DNA from: Spirochaetota bacterium
GTDB taxonomy: Bacteria; Spirochaetota; UBA4802; UBA5550
Assembly: GCA_016933025.1 (NCBI GenBank)
Contig: JAFGBT010000023.1
Location: 85,151-149,150, forward strand
DNA: 64,000 nucleotides
Direction: 5' to 3'
How positions within the stretch are numbered: the stretch's first letter is position 1; every line of letters starts with the position of its first letter. The position numbers were made by a program, and so were the translations under genes. The notes beneath the pieces were generated by a model. The model was not told where the DNA came from. It did no database searches and saw nothing but the letters and a program-made list of their open reading frames with translations. This document shows positions 42,429 through 51,546 of this stretch, piece by piece.

Positions 42429-44360
42429 CTATTTTTTATCATCATCGACAACTTCATAGTCGGCGTCGTAGACTTTTTCACCACCGGCGCCTGTGCTCTC
42501 ATTGGCCCCCGCCTCTGCGCCCTTTTCTCCTCCGGGCTGCTGCTTGCCGGCATTCTCCTGCGCATGCTGATATATACGCTCTGCGAACTTGTGGGATGCC
42601 TGCTCCAGCCTTCCCTTCGCCTCCTTGATGGCGTTGACATTGTCCGTCTCGAGCGCCTTTTTGAGGGCGGCTATCTCGGACTCTATCGCATCCTTTTCAG
42701 CCGGCTCTACCTTCTCGGCATTCTCCTTGAGAAGCTTTTCCAGCGAATAGATGAATGAGTCCGCCTCGTTCCTGGCGTCGATGAGCTCACGCGCCTTCTT
42801 GTCCTCGGCCGAGTGCTCTTCCGCATCCCTCACCATCTTCTTGATCTCATCCTCGCTCAGCCCGCTGGAGGACTCAATCCTAATCTTCTGCTCCTTGCCG
42901 GTCCCCAGGTCCTTGGCCGAGACGTGGACAATGCCGTTCGCATCTATGTCAAACGTCACCTCGATCTGCGGTATCCCCCGGGGCGCTGGCGGAATGCCGA
43001 CCAGGTCGAATCTCCCCAGCGTGCGGTTCTGGGCGGCGAGCTCGCGCTCGCCCTGAAGCACGTGTATCGACACCGCGGGCTGGCTGTCGGACGCAGTGGA
43101 GAATATCTGGCTTTTCTTGGTCGGTATGGTCGTGTTCCGTTCGATGAGCTTGGTCATCACGCCTCCCAGCGTCTCTATCCCGAGAGACAGCGGCGTAACG
43201 TCCAGAAGGAGGACATCGTGCACATCGCCGGCGAGGACCCCGCCCTGAATGGCTGCGCCCACTGCCACCACCTCATCGGGATTGACACCTCGGTGCGGGT
43301 CCTTCGCGAAGATCCTCTTCACCAGGTCCTGCACCGCCGGCATCCGGGTGGAACCGCCCACCAGGATTACCTCGTCGATGTCGCCCGCCGTGAGTCCCGC
43401 ATCTTCCAGCGCGCTCATGCACGGCCCCTTGGTGGATTCGATGAGGTCCTCTATCAGCTGCTCGAGCTTCGACCTGGTAAGGGTCATGACCATGTGCTTG
43501 GCGCCGGACTGGTCGGCGGTGAGGAAGGGGATGTTGATTTCGGTCTGTGACTTGCTTGAAAGCTCTATCTTTGCCTTTTCGGCCGCCTCTTTCAGACGCT
43601 GGAGCGCCATCTTGTCCCCGGACACGTCTATGCCGGTCTGTTTCTTGAACTCCTGCATCAGCCATTCCATGATCCGCTGGTCGAAATCATCCCCGCCGAG
43701 GTGCGTATTGCCGTTGGTCGACTTCACCTCGAACACGCCGTCGCCCAGCTCGAGTATCGATATATCGAAGGTACCGCCGCCCAAATCATAGACCGCTATC
43801 TTCTCGTTTTTCTTCGCTTTGTCGAGTCCGTATGCCAGCGCCGCGGCAGTCGGTTCGTTTATGATCCTCTCGACCTCGAGACCGGCGATCCGGCCGGCGT
43901 CCTTGGTCGCCTGACGCTGGGCGTCGTTGAAGTAGGCGGGGACTGTTATGACCGCCCTGGTCACCTTTTCGCCGAGGTAGTCCTCGGCGGTCTGCTTCAT
44001 CTTCTGAAGCACCCGGGCAGATATCTCCTGGGGCGAAAACTCCCCGGCCATCGTCTTGACCCGCACCCCGTCGCGTCCGTCATCCATGACGCTATATGAA
44101 ACCATGCGTATCTCGTTCGCCACCTCGTTGAACCGGCGCCCCATGAACCGCTTGATGGAACGGACCGTGTTTTCCGGGTTTGTGATTATCTGATTCTTGG
44201 CGACCTGCCCGACCAGCCGCTCGCCCTTGTCGGTGAACGCGACGATAGACGGCGTCGTGCGCTGACCCTCCGAGTTCTGTATTACCACCGGCTCGCCTCC
44301 CACCATCACTGCGACGCAGGAGTTTGTTGTGCCAAGATCTATTCCGATTATTTTGCTCAT
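42429..44360 (-). CDS. dnaK: chaperone DnaK (Hsp70)
   Basis: A 643-residue Hsp70 that folds proteins through ATP cycles. ATPase-domain signatures: [36 protein letters not shown] and [14 protein letters not shown]. Substrate domain: [20 protein letters not shown]. The C-terminal lid ends in a Gly/Asn-rich stretch and YEVVDDDKK, the usual DnaK tail. The ATG at 44360 (MSKIIGIDL) is 7 nt from AAGGAG; the ATG two codons earlier lies too close to it. Third gene of the heat-shock operon. Confidence 0.98.
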   Translation of the reverse strand: MSKIIGIDLGTTNSCVAVMVGGEPVVIQNSEGQRTTPSIVAFTDKGERLVGQVAKNQIITNPENTVRSIKRFMGRRFNEVANEIRMVSYSVMDDGRDGVRVKTMAGEFSPQEISARVLQKMKQTAEDYLGEKVTRAVITVPAYFNDAQRQATKDAGRIAGLEVERIINEPTAAALAYGLDKAKKNEKIAVYDLGGGTFDISILELGDGVFEVKSTNGNTHLGGDDFDQRIMEWLMQEFKKQTGIDVSGDKMALQRLKEAAEKAKIELSSKSQTEINIPFLTADQSGAKHMVMTLTRSKLEQLIEDLIESTKGPCMSALEDAGLTAGDIDEVILVGGSTRMPAVQDLVKRIFAKDPHRGVNPDEVVAVGAAIQGGVLAGDVHDVLLLDVTPLSLGIETLGGVMTKLIERNTTIPTKKSQIFSTASDSQPAVSIHVLQGERELAAQNRTLGRFDLVGIPPAPRGIPQIEVTFDIDANGIVHVSAKDLGTGKEQKIRIESSSGLSEDEIKKMVRDAEEHSAEDKKARELIDARNEADSFIYSLEKLLKENAEKVEPAEKDAIESEIAALKKALETDNVNAIKEAKGRLEQASHKFAERIYQHAQENAGKQQPGGEKGAEAGANESTGAGGEKVYDADYEVVDDDKK

Positions 44361-44437
44361 CGTCATTCTCCTTCATGTAAATTGTATATAAAATAGCGTC
44401 CTGACGGTTCCCTCCATCAGAACCACGCGTCATTGTC

Positions 44438-45196
44438 TCAATGAACGATCTCCTCTTCTCCGTTGTCGTCACCCGTCTCTTTTTCCGGCGTCGGCTCGGG
44501 CTTCGGCCTGCCCGCCTTGGTCACCCTCACCTTCGCGCTCCTGACGACCAGGTCGTCTATCCTGAATCCCTTGTGGTAGACCTTGGTGACCGTGTCCAGT
44601 TCCTCGCTGTCGCTCATCTCTATCTCCACGGCCTCGTGCAGGTTCGGGTCGAACTCCCTGTTCAGCGCGTCTATTTCTACTACGCCGTACTTCTTCATCG
44701 TCTCCTCAATCCGTCGCGAAATCATCGATACGCCCTCGACAAATGATGCATGGGATTCCTCGGTGGATTTACCCGGCAGGTTCTTAAAAGCCTCTATCGC
44801 TCTCAGGAGATCGTCGTTTATCAGGATGATGTCCTGAGCGATGTCCCTGAAGGCCATTTTGCGTACCTCGCCCTGCTGTTTCGCGATCCTTTTCTTGTAA
44901 TTCTCAAAATCCGCCTGGCGACGAAGCATGGTGTCCTTGAGGACGTCCATTTCCGCGCGAAGCTTCAGGTTCTCATTGATCGCGTTCGACCTTTGCTCGT
45001 CCGCCAGGCGGTCCGCCTCGCGGCGGAAGGCCTTTCGACGCTCCTCGCTCCTCCGTTCCTCGGAGAGCTTTTCATTCTTCATCTTCTTTTCAAGAGCCTC
45101 GTCGGACATGTCGAGGTTTTGCTTCACGCCTCGCTCCTTCTCCTCGTGATGGGCCTTTTCTTTCGTCCGCCCGTGATCCTTGTGCTTATCCATCAT
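44438..45196 (-). CDS. grpE: nucleotide exchange factor GrpE
   Basis: A 252-residue protein. A long charged N-terminal region (HHEEKERG, EERRSEERRKAFRREADR) leads into the GrpE coiled coil (LRAEMDVLKDTMLRRQADFENYKKR) and the beta domain with MISRRIEETMKKYGVVEID, FDPNLHEAVEIE and VYHKGFRIDDLVVRSAKVRV. It releases ADP from DnaK. The extra charged N-terminus makes it longer than E. coli GrpE (197 residues). GGAG lies 3-6 nt before two consecutive ATGs, so the exact start is open by one codon. Second gene of the operon. Confidence 0.95.
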   Translation of the reverse strand: MMDKHKDHGRTKEKAHHEEKERGVKQNLDMSDEALEKKMKNEKLSEERRSEERRKAFRREADRLADEQRSNAINENLKLRAEMDVLKDTMLRRQADFENYKKRIAKQQGEVRKMAFRDIAQDIILINDDLLRAIEAFKNLPGKSTEESHASFVEGVSMISRRIEETMKKYGVVEIDALNREFDPNLHEAVEIEMSDSEELDTVTKVYHKGFRIDDLVVRSAKVRVTKAGRPKPEPTPEKETGDDNGEEEIVH

Positions 45197-45283
45197 ACGC
45201 TCCGATTCTTATATGTTAACAGAGGGCCGTCCATGCCGGCTCGGCCATGCAGACGGGGCCGTACGCGCCGCCGCGGACGCCCC

Positions 45284-46348
45284 TCACTTTGACACTTTTG
45301 TGAGCAGCTCCGTCACCACCTTGCCGGTATAATCAACAAGAGGAACCACCTTTTCATAATCCATCCGGGTGGGACCGATAACGCCAATGGCCCCCACAAG
45401 CTTGTTGCCAATTTTATATGAAGCGGAGACCATGCTGCATCCCCGCACCTTCTCTTCATCTATTTCGTGCCCGATAAGGGTCCTGATACCTTCTGTCTCA
45501 AGCGTCTGCGTCATAATCCTCCGCAGAATCTCCCTGTCCTCAATGATGCTGAGGAGGCTGAAGAGTCGGTCTTCTTCAACCATTTCCGGTATCTTCAATA
45601 AATTCTCGATCCCCTCGATGTAGAGGTTCGGTTCCTCGTACTCCGACACCGCGAGCTGCGCTATATCGAGCGCCATCTCCTTGTCGATGCCGGGCATCTG
45701 CTCATTCCTCAGACGATCAAAAATCTGCTCCTTGATTTCATGAATGGCATAACCGCAGAGCTCGCCAGTCAGGTACTTGGAGTAGGCATGCAGGTCGTCC
45801 TGGGTCACGTTCGAGGAAATCACCACCTTCTTGGTGAGCACCATGCCCGTCCTGGTGATGAGGATGAAGAGTATCTCGTCGTTGTCCAGCGGCACCAGGA
45901 CAACCCTCTTCACCACGGTAAAATCAAATTTCGGCGTGAGCATCACGGCCGCGTAGTGCGACTCACCGGAGAGCATTTTCGTAATTACATAAAAAATTTT
46001 ATCGAGCTGAACCTCCCTCTTAATCGCTTCCTCTTTCACCGATATCTCGCGGTCCTTCATGGAGTAATCGTACGAATCAAGGAGGGAGTTGACGTAAAAC
46101 CGATACCCCTTGTCAGTGGGGATCCTCCCGGCAGATTTATGCGGCTGCCTGAGATACTCCAGGCTTTCTAGATCATACATTATATTCCTGACCGTTGCTG
46201 GTGAGACCGCAAGGGAATACTTGTGCACAAACGATCGTGAACCGACATTCTTACCGGTTGTTATATATTCATATATAATCGCCTGAAGGATCGAAGCCTC
46301 CCTCTCGTCAAGAGGGCGGTCTTTTGTTATTACTTTATCACGTGCCAT
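45284..46348 (-). CDS. hrcA: heat-inducible transcription repressor HrcA
   Basis: A 354-residue repressor of the CIRCE regulon. The winged-helix DNA-binding domain (RPLDEREASILQAIIYEYIT, SVSPATVRNIMYDLESLEYL-like block with VSPATVRNIMYDLE) is followed by the GAF-like core and dimerisation region, ending GVIGPTRMDYEKVVPLVDYT, the family's C-terminal signature. A canonical CIRCE element lies 10 nt before the ATG, so HrcA represses its own operon. Length is normal. Confidence 0.96.
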   Translation of the reverse strand: MARDKVITKDRPLDEREASILQAIIYEYITTGKNVGSRSFVHKYSLAVSPATVRNIMYDLESLEYLRQPHKSAGRIPTDKGYRFYVNSLLDSYDYSMKDREISVKEEAIKREVQLDKIFYVITKMLSGESHYAAVMLTPKFDFTVVKRVVLVPLDNDEILFILITRTGMVLTKKVVISSNVTQDDLHAYSKYLTGELCGYAIHEIKEQIFDRLRNEQMPGIDKEMALDIAQLAVSEYEEPNLYIEGIENLLKIPEMVEEDRLFSLLSIIEDREILRRIMTQTLETEGIRTLIGHEIDEEKVRGCSMVSASYKIGNKLVGAIGVIGPTRMDYEKVVPLVDYTGKVVTELLTKVSK

Positions 46349-46357
46349 TTTTTACTA

Positions 46358-46384
46358 TTAGCACTCGGCCATAATGAGTGCTAA
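46358..46384. promoter_or_regulatory. CIRCE element
   Basis: TTAGCACTC, 9-nt spacer, GAGTGCTAA: a perfect HrcA operator. It overlaps the likely transcription start and leader of hrcA-grpE-dnaK-dnaJ. No other CIRCE copy was seen. Confidence 0.97.
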
Positions 46385-46388
46385 TAGT

Positions 46389-46417
46389 ATCTTAATAAAA
46401 ATAACACTGGCAGTCAA
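46389..46417 (-). promoter_or_regulatory. sigma-70 promoter of the hrcA operon
   Basis: On the minus strand, TTGACT (46417-46412), 17-nt spacer, TAAGAT (46394-46389). The start of transcription would fall in the CIRCE element. Confidence 0.75.
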
Positions 46418-46435
46418 GTTAAAAAAGCTAAAAAA

Positions 46436-47269
46436 TTACCTGACCTGCTCTTTTTCTCTGTCTTTTGTTTTCTGATTTTTATCTTTAGCCTTGTCTTCGG
46501 CTTCGAGGGTCATTTTTGCCGCATCTATTATATTTTTCAGCTTTGTTGCCTCTGTATCCTCCCCGAAGAGGACATGAATCTTTCGCAGGGCCGCAAGAAA
46601 ATGGATGGACCTGGTCAGGTCGTCCCGGGCCTTCCCGGCCATCTCATACTTTGTCCGGAACTGGCGGGCCGCTTCAGTGAGGCTTTCCTTGCAGAGTTGC
46701 ATAAGCTCCCTCCGCTCGTTAAAAAACGCGGCCCTGGGGTCCCTTATCTTGGCCACATCCGAAAAGCTCGTGATGTTCTTGGTTATGACGGCCGCCCGCG
46801 CCTGCAGGTCAACGAAGAGCCATTTCCACTTCGACTCCTGGCCGAACTTTTTCTTCAGGCTGTCCAGAATCCGGTGCATCCTCTGGATAAAGCTGAGGAT
46901 CTGGGCAGGATTCAGCCTGTTTATTTTCTCAAGGTATTCGTCGTTCTCCCGGAGAGTCCGGTCCACATCGGGCCCCACAATCTCCTCAAGCTGCTGAAGC
47001 ACCTTGAAAAATTCCTTGCGCGCGTTTTCCAGGAACGTGTTGTTCTTGATGCCAAGCATCTCGACGGACAGGTCGTTCATCTTTAAAAAGCAGTCAATCG
47101 CGTCCATTTCCCGCGACACCAGCTCGAGGTTATAGTAGCCTGCTATATTCGGGAACTTTTTCTTCTTGCTGATCGCCTCGTTCATGGATTTCTTGAGCGA
47201 ATCAAGCTCCCGCTTGATGTCCTTTATCTCGTCGTTATATGCCGCCTTCTCGGCCTTGCCTACTGCCAT
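46436..47269 (-). CDS. coiled-coil hypothetical protein upstream of hrcA
   Basis: A 277-residue, strongly helical and charged protein that I do not recognise. It has no signal or membrane helix. The N-terminus (IKDIKRELDSLKKSMNEAI) and several later stretches (FFKVLQQLEEIVGPDVDRTL) look like coiled coils, and the C-terminus is a Lys/Glu/Asp-rich tail. GGAAGG precedes the ATG. It lies 9 nt after a 53-codon gene, forming a two-gene unit that ends just before the hrcA promoter. Cytoplasmic scaffold or chaperone-like role is only a guess. Confidence 0.72.
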   Translation of the reverse strand: MAVGKAEKAAYNDEIKDIKRELDSLKKSMNEAISKKKKFPNIAGYYNLELVSREMDAIDCFLKMNDLSVEMLGIKNNTFLENARKEFFKVLQQLEEIVGPDVDRTLRENDEYLEKINRLNPAQILSFIQRMHRILDSLKKKFGQESKWKWLFVDLQARAAVITKNITSFSDVAKIRDPRAAFFNERRELMQLCKESLTEAARQFRTKYEMAGKARDDLTRSIHFLAALRKIHVLFGEDTEATKLKNIIDAAKMTLEAEDKAKDKNQKTKDREKEQVR

Positions 47270-47278
47270 ACTACCTTC

Positions 47279-47440
47279 CTATGCGTATGTGTCGATTGTG
47301 TTACCCTTATTATTTTCGGTAGATTCGGCCGTTCTATTAACCGGCGGCGCTTCATTTCTCGGCTGTTCCTCCTGCCGCGGGGGCTCGGCGGAAAAGCCTC
47401 CCGGTACCATGTCCGGTCCGCTGATATTCGTTATTTCCAT
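47279..47440 (-). CDS. small 53-residue protein, unknown
   Basis: An ATG at 47440 follows GGGAGGGAGTT, one of the best ribosome-binding sites in the window, and opens 53 codons to a TAG at 47279. The product starts MEITNISGPDMVPGGFS, is rich in Pro, Glu and Asn and ends NKGNTIDTYA; it looks disordered. It stops 9 nt before the coiled-coil gene. No family is recognised. A longer overlapping frame at 47352-47552 lacks a ribosome-binding site. Confidence 0.55.
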   Translation of the reverse strand: MEITNISGPDMVPGGFSAEPPRQEEQPRNEAPPVNRTAESTENNKGNTIDTYA

Positions 47441-48140
47441 AACTCCCTCCCTGACTTATGGAATGAGGGGATGGCCCAATCACCCCCGCCCCCCGGAGGG
47501 GGCTTAGAGATATTACTGAATATAATATACTTTTTGTTAATAAAATATTCAAGTAAAAAACATATATTATTATACTACAATCTCCTATTCTTAAGCCATA
47601 ATGCCCATGTGTAAGAATAGGGGATCGGGGGGATAAAAAAATTCTGAATGTCTCGTTATCAATGTCATCACGAGCGCAGCGAAGTGATCCTGTAATTGTA
47701 TGAATACTATCAACGTCATAACCAGTATTTCATTGAATTATTTGACAACTAACACAAGATTGCTTCGTCGGGGCCGTCCCATAAGTCTTGTGCAACGCAC
47801 CCCAAACCCCCCAGAGGGGGGCTTTCCAGCTAGTTATGCTTTTTAAAGTCCCCCTTCGGGGGATTTAGGGGGCTTGTGAGACAGCCCCTCCTCGCAATGA
47901 CAGTTAGTGCAAATATTTCTAATTCCTCCCCGATCTCTTCAATCCCCCGAAGGGGGACTTATATCGATATAGTCAATGATACTAAGCCCTCTCCCCGTGG
48001 GAGGCAGCAGCCTGTACATCAATGTACGCTTCTGCATACGCGACATCCTGTCGCTAAGGGCGCGCCGGAGGCGGGGTGAGGGCAAGCCCCCATCTGGGGT
48101 TTGGGGGGCGTCGCTCGTGATGACATCGGTAATGCAGTTG
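47441..48140. other. 700-nt gap filled with repeats, no gene
   Basis: The stretch holds the dispersed repeat at 47664-47901 and several C/G-tract pieces (CCCCCCGGAGGGGG near 47493, CCCCCCAGAGGGGGG near 47810, CCCCCTTCGGGGG near 47853, CCCCCGAAGGGGG near 47943). A further CTCGTGATGACA end at 48113-48126 mirrors the start at 47664. Promoter-like A+T-rich DNA lies at 47510-47600. No frame has a coding signature. Confidence 0.55.
47664..47901. repeat. dispersed interrupted palindrome, copy 5, with nested C/G-tract hairpins
   Basis: Starts GTCATCACGAGCGCAGCGAAG and ends CCTCGCAATGAC; AGATTGCTTCGTCGG lies inside. The interior carries CCCCCC/GGGGGG hairpins that appear inserted. A mirrored end at 48113-48126 could bound a larger composite. 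Confidence 0.65.
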
Positions 48141-50558
48141 TTACTGGATTAATACCAGTCTGCCATCAACAACCCGATATTGCGCCGTTTTGATGATCCG
48201 TATCCCGGGCAGGTGCGGGCCCACGATTCCCGCCAGGGCACGGACGGCCTCGTCGATCCTCAGCGCATCCTCCGATCCTGCATACAGGCGGAGTATAATT
48301 GAACCGTCATCCAGTAATTCTCCTGAATGGACCACCCTTTCAAAGGGGATGGCGCGCTCAGACTTTTTCGTATGTTTCCTGAAACCCGGCCGCGACTCCA
48401 GGCCTCTGGCCAAGGAAAGCCGCGTCCCCTCCTCCGCCGCAGTTACCCGGTACTCGGTCGCACCGGTGATCGACATCAGGGAGGCCCGGTCATCGATATA
48501 CCGCGCGTCGCGTACCGAGATTCCTTCGGGGAGGCGCGTTCCGAGACGGCCGACAAACGTGTCGTCGATATCGTCGTAAAGCTCAACGTCGACCAGCTCG
48601 GCCTCGCTCTCTATCCCGAGGGGGAGCGGGTATCCGGAGGATATCCGTTCCCGCTTGTTGAACCCCTGGGTCATCGATACCGGAGCGCCTGCCATCCGGA
48701 GCGCCCGCTTCACGATCTCCATGAAATCTATATGGGGGATGAAGCGCATCAGCCCCGTCTTTTCCAGCCTGATGCGGACCCTCCTGCTCACGGCGAAGCT
48801 GGCGGCAAACCTGCGCTTTGCCGCTGCAATCGCCCCGGCGTCGATATCCACGCCCTTCCGCGCAGGCCGTTGCGCCAGGGGCCGGCCCGAAGCGCTCTCC
48901 GCGGCCCGCCTCTCCACCAGGCGCTCGAATCCGGTAACCACGACTCCCCACGGGAGCGCCGCTTCCCCGTGCCCATCCAGGAAGCGTTCCCAACCGGGGA
49001 GTTCTTCGTGAAGATGGCGCCGCCAGACATCAAACCTGAAATGCTCGTCCCATGAATCGAGACGGCAACCGTCCCGGTAAGCCCCGAGTATAACCGCGCC
49101 GAGGCGGGCGTCGCCCCTGGCGAGCACGCCCTCCAGTATCGACGAGTCCACGTCATGGTTTTTGATCCTGACGGAGCGCGGAAGACCGCGCTTGATGCGG
49201 AGCACGGTTTCCCTGAAATAGTCCCCGTCCATCTGCCGCTCACGCTGGAACGGGGTGTGGGGCTTGGGCACAAAGGGAGATACGGTAACGTTGATGTCCA
49301 TGCCGCGCCCCCCGATCCGACGTATCTCTTTCAGAAGGCCGATAATATCCGCCGCCTCGTCGCGCTCCCCGCACCCGGGAAGGCCGATCATGAAATAGAG
49401 CTTGATGACCTTCCATCCCCGCGCGACCACGCGCCCCACGATCTCGGCGAGGTCTTTCATGAAGACCCTCTTGTTCGCCCGCGCCCTGATCTCCTCCGAA
49501 GCGGACTCGACCGCGAAGGTGAGCGAGGCGCGCCGCAGCTCCGAGATCTGCTCGATCACCGGAAGCGTCGCCGCGTCGACCCTGAGGGAGGGAAGCGACA
49601 CTGATACCCCCTTCTCCGTGAGGAGGGGAAGCGCCTCGTTGATCAGATCGGCCAGGCGCGGGTAGTCGCTGATGGAGAGGGACGACAGGGTGACCTCGTT
49701 GTAGCCGGTATTCCCGAGTATTTCAAAAATGCGCCCGGCCGCCGCCCGGTGGTCCAGACGCCGATACGGCAGTTCGTAAAAACCGGCGTGGCAGAAATTG
49801 CAGAAATTGCCGCACCCGCGCGTCAGCTCGATCACGGCCCGCTCCTGCGCGATACGGATGTTCGGCACCAGCGGCTTTCGGGGATCAACGGACTCGGCGC
49901 CCCGGTAGACGCGCTTCCTGACGCCGCCCGGCGCGGGGCGCGACGGCAGCAGTACGCCGTTGACGGCCCCGAGGCGCTCTATCGCCGCCGCCCGGCCCGC
50001 CCTCATTTCCTTCGCGGCAAGGACCGCTTCGGCGATCTCGCGTATCCCCTCTTCGCCGTCGCCGATGAAGAAGGCGTCGATAAAATCAGAGAGCGGGAGG
50101 GGATTGGAGACCGCTTCTCCCCCGGCGATAACAATCGGATCGCCCTCCCGCCGCCCGGTCCGGAGGAGGGGAACGCCTCCCAGGTCGAGTATCTGGAGCG
50201 CGCCGGTGCAGAGAAGCTCATGGGACATGTTGAAGCCGATGATGTCCAGGTCGCGAAGCGGCGTATAGGTCTCAAGGGTATAGAGCGGCACGCCGCTCCC
50301 CCGGAGGACCCGCTCGAAATCGGGCCCTGCCGCGAAGACCCGCTCGCAGGCGACTCCGTGAATTGCGTTCAATATATCATAAAGGATGCGGATGCCGTTG
50401 TTCGACATCCCCACCTCGTAGAGGTCGGGATACGACAGCGCCATGCGGAGACGGGCATCGTCCTTGACGATGGCATTGAACTCGCGGCCCATGTAGCGGC
50501 CCGGCCTCTGCACGCGGGAGATGAGGTCTTCGATGATTGACTGTTCGATTCGCGACAT
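48141..50558 (-). CDS. TIGR03960 radical SAM protein fused to DUF2344
   Basis: An 805-residue protein. Residues 1-235 form a B12-binding-like domain (LSYPDLYEVGMSNNGIRILY, FNMSHELLCTGALQIL). The radical SAM domain follows with CGNFCNFC (C249, C253, C256) binding the [4Fe-4S] cluster and EVTLSSLSISDYPRL. The C-terminal ~230 residues are the DUF2344/TIGR03936 domain (RIRLEKTGLMRFIPHIDFME, SSGYPLPLGIESEAELVDVE). In many bacteria the two parts are separate genes, often near ribosomal or RNase E/G genes; the reaction is unknown. The first 11 codons are repeated almost exactly at 57462-57494. Confidence 0.9.
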   Translation of the reverse strand: MSRIEQSIIEDLISRVQRPGRYMGREFNAIVKDDARLRMALSYPDLYEVGMSNNGIRILYDILNAIHGVACERVFAAGPDFERVLRGSGVPLYTLETYTPLRDLDIIGFNMSHELLCTGALQILDLGGVPLLRTGRREGDPIVIAGGEAVSNPLPLSDFIDAFFIGDGEEGIREIAEAVLAAKEMRAGRAAAIERLGAVNGVLLPSRPAPGGVRKRVYRGAESVDPRKPLVPNIRIAQERAVIELTRGCGNFCNFCHAGFYELPYRRLDHRAAAGRIFEILGNTGYNEVTLSSLSISDYPRLADLINEALPLLTEKGVSVSLPSLRVDAATLPVIEQISELRRASLTFAVESASEEIRARANKRVFMKDLAEIVGRVVARGWKVIKLYFMIGLPGCGERDEAADIIGLLKEIRRIGGRGMDINVTVSPFVPKPHTPFQRERQMDGDYFRETVLRIKRGLPRSVRIKNHDVDSSILEGVLARGDARLGAVILGAYRDGCRLDSWDEHFRFDVWRRHLHEELPGWERFLDGHGEAALPWGVVVTGFERLVERRAAESASGRPLAQRPARKGVDIDAGAIAAAKRRFAASFAVSRRVRIRLEKTGLMRFIPHIDFMEIVKRALRMAGAPVSMTQGFNKRERISSGYPLPLGIESEAELVDVELYDDIDDTFVGRLGTRLPEGISVRDARYIDDRASLMSITGATEYRVTAAEEGTRLSLARGLESRPGFRKHTKKSERAIPFERVVHSGELLDDGSIILRLYAGSEDALRIDEAVRALAGIVGPHLPGIRIIKTAQYRVVDGRLVLIQ

Positions 50559-50698
50559 GGATCCGACGCCTTTTCGTACCGATGAAATTCAGGTTCGGAC
50601 ATCCGTCCCATGTTGTCTACAAAGATTTATTCTGTATGCTCAGGGAAGCGGGCACTATAGAGGAATGCAATGCTGATCGTCCGGAAGCCGCAGCCGCG

Positions 50699-50725
50699 CC
50701 GGGTGCTGCGTGCCGCAGCACCCGG
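50699..50725. terminator. 12-bp hairpin downstream of the fdh-cluster membrane gene
   Basis: CCGGGTGCTGCG and CGCAGCACCCGG pair perfectly around TGC, 36 nt past the stop at 50761. No U-tract follows. Confidence 0.6.
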
Positions 50726-50760
50726 GACCATTCTCCCACGGCGAAGGTATCCGACAGGCA

Positions 50761-51462
50761 TTAATGGAGCAACATGAGTCCTGTGGCAAGCATCATGGCA
50801 ATACTCCCGGCAAAAAGACCGGCGTAATAGGCCAATGGCTTCCTGTATCGAATCGAGGCAATCCATTCTTTCATCAGGGTCCCCGTGATGAAGCCCGGAT
50901 AATACAGGACCGCGGCGAACAGGCTCCAGAAAATAACTTCCGATTTGAGAAAGGCCGTCAGTCCTCCGGCAGCGGCGAAGTTGCCAAGATACCGGCATGG
51001 AGCGCAGGTTATTCCCAGAGGATAAAAGGCAAGCCCAGAAAGAAAAACAGACGCACCGGCCGGCAACACGCCCGCCCCTGCACGACGCCCAGCAAATCCC
51101 GACGACGCGCTGAAGACAAGAGAGCAGGATGCCCCGAGCAGCGCGAGGGCAATGACGGCGTTGGCCCTGCATATCGGCGAGCATCCGAGCACCGGGACAA
51201 TGATCATCCGCGCGCAGATTGTGAAAACGGCCGTGGCGAGGAATATCCTGGATTTCCCTGAAAGGCCGTATCCTGCCGCCATAAGGAACATGCCGATTCC
51301 CGTCATAGTCGCCGACGCGAACGGCTTTCCTCCCATGTTGAGCACGTCCTTGAAAAAAACCTCGAAGAAGCCCCAGACTGATCCGAGCAGGAGGGCGATA
51401 CAGAGAAAATCCAGAACCCCGCCTGCTTCTTCATCCTTGGTTGTATGTAATTGGAATTTCAT
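50761..51462 (-). CDS. polytopic membrane protein downstream of fdhA, unknown
   Basis: A 233-residue protein with about six hydrophobic helices and no recognised family. Two cysteine pairs lie at loop positions (GCSPICRANAV and GITCAPCRYLGNF), and NMGGKPFAS and YYPGFITGTLMKEW are other notable loops. It does not look like an FNT formate channel or a cytochrome b subunit. It starts 84 nt after fdhA on the same strand and is probably the last gene of the formate dehydrogenase operon, so a membrane role tied to formate or electron transfer is possible. Confidence 0.68.
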   Translation of the reverse strand: MKFQLHTTKDEEAGGVLDFLCIALLLGSVWGFFEVFFKDVLNMGGKPFASATMTGIGMFLMAAGYGLSGKSRIFLATAVFTICARMIIVPVLGCSPICRANAVIALALLGASCSLVFSASSGFAGRRAGAGVLPAGASVFLSGLAFYPLGITCAPCRYLGNFAAAGGLTAFLKSEVIFWSLFAAVLYYPGFITGTLMKEWIASIRYRKPLAYYAGLFAGSIAMMLATGLMLLH

Positions 51463-51546
51463 ATTCTCTCCTTTTCGATGTCAAACCATCGGTGTAAATA
51501 TATTCAATTCCTTCCGGACGGCAACGCCATGCCGGAACGGCAACCG

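Noticed and set aside
47352..47552. Minus-strand 66-residue frame upstream of the coiled-coil gene
   Set aside because: The overlapping 53-codon frame has a much better ribosome-binding site and operon spacing.
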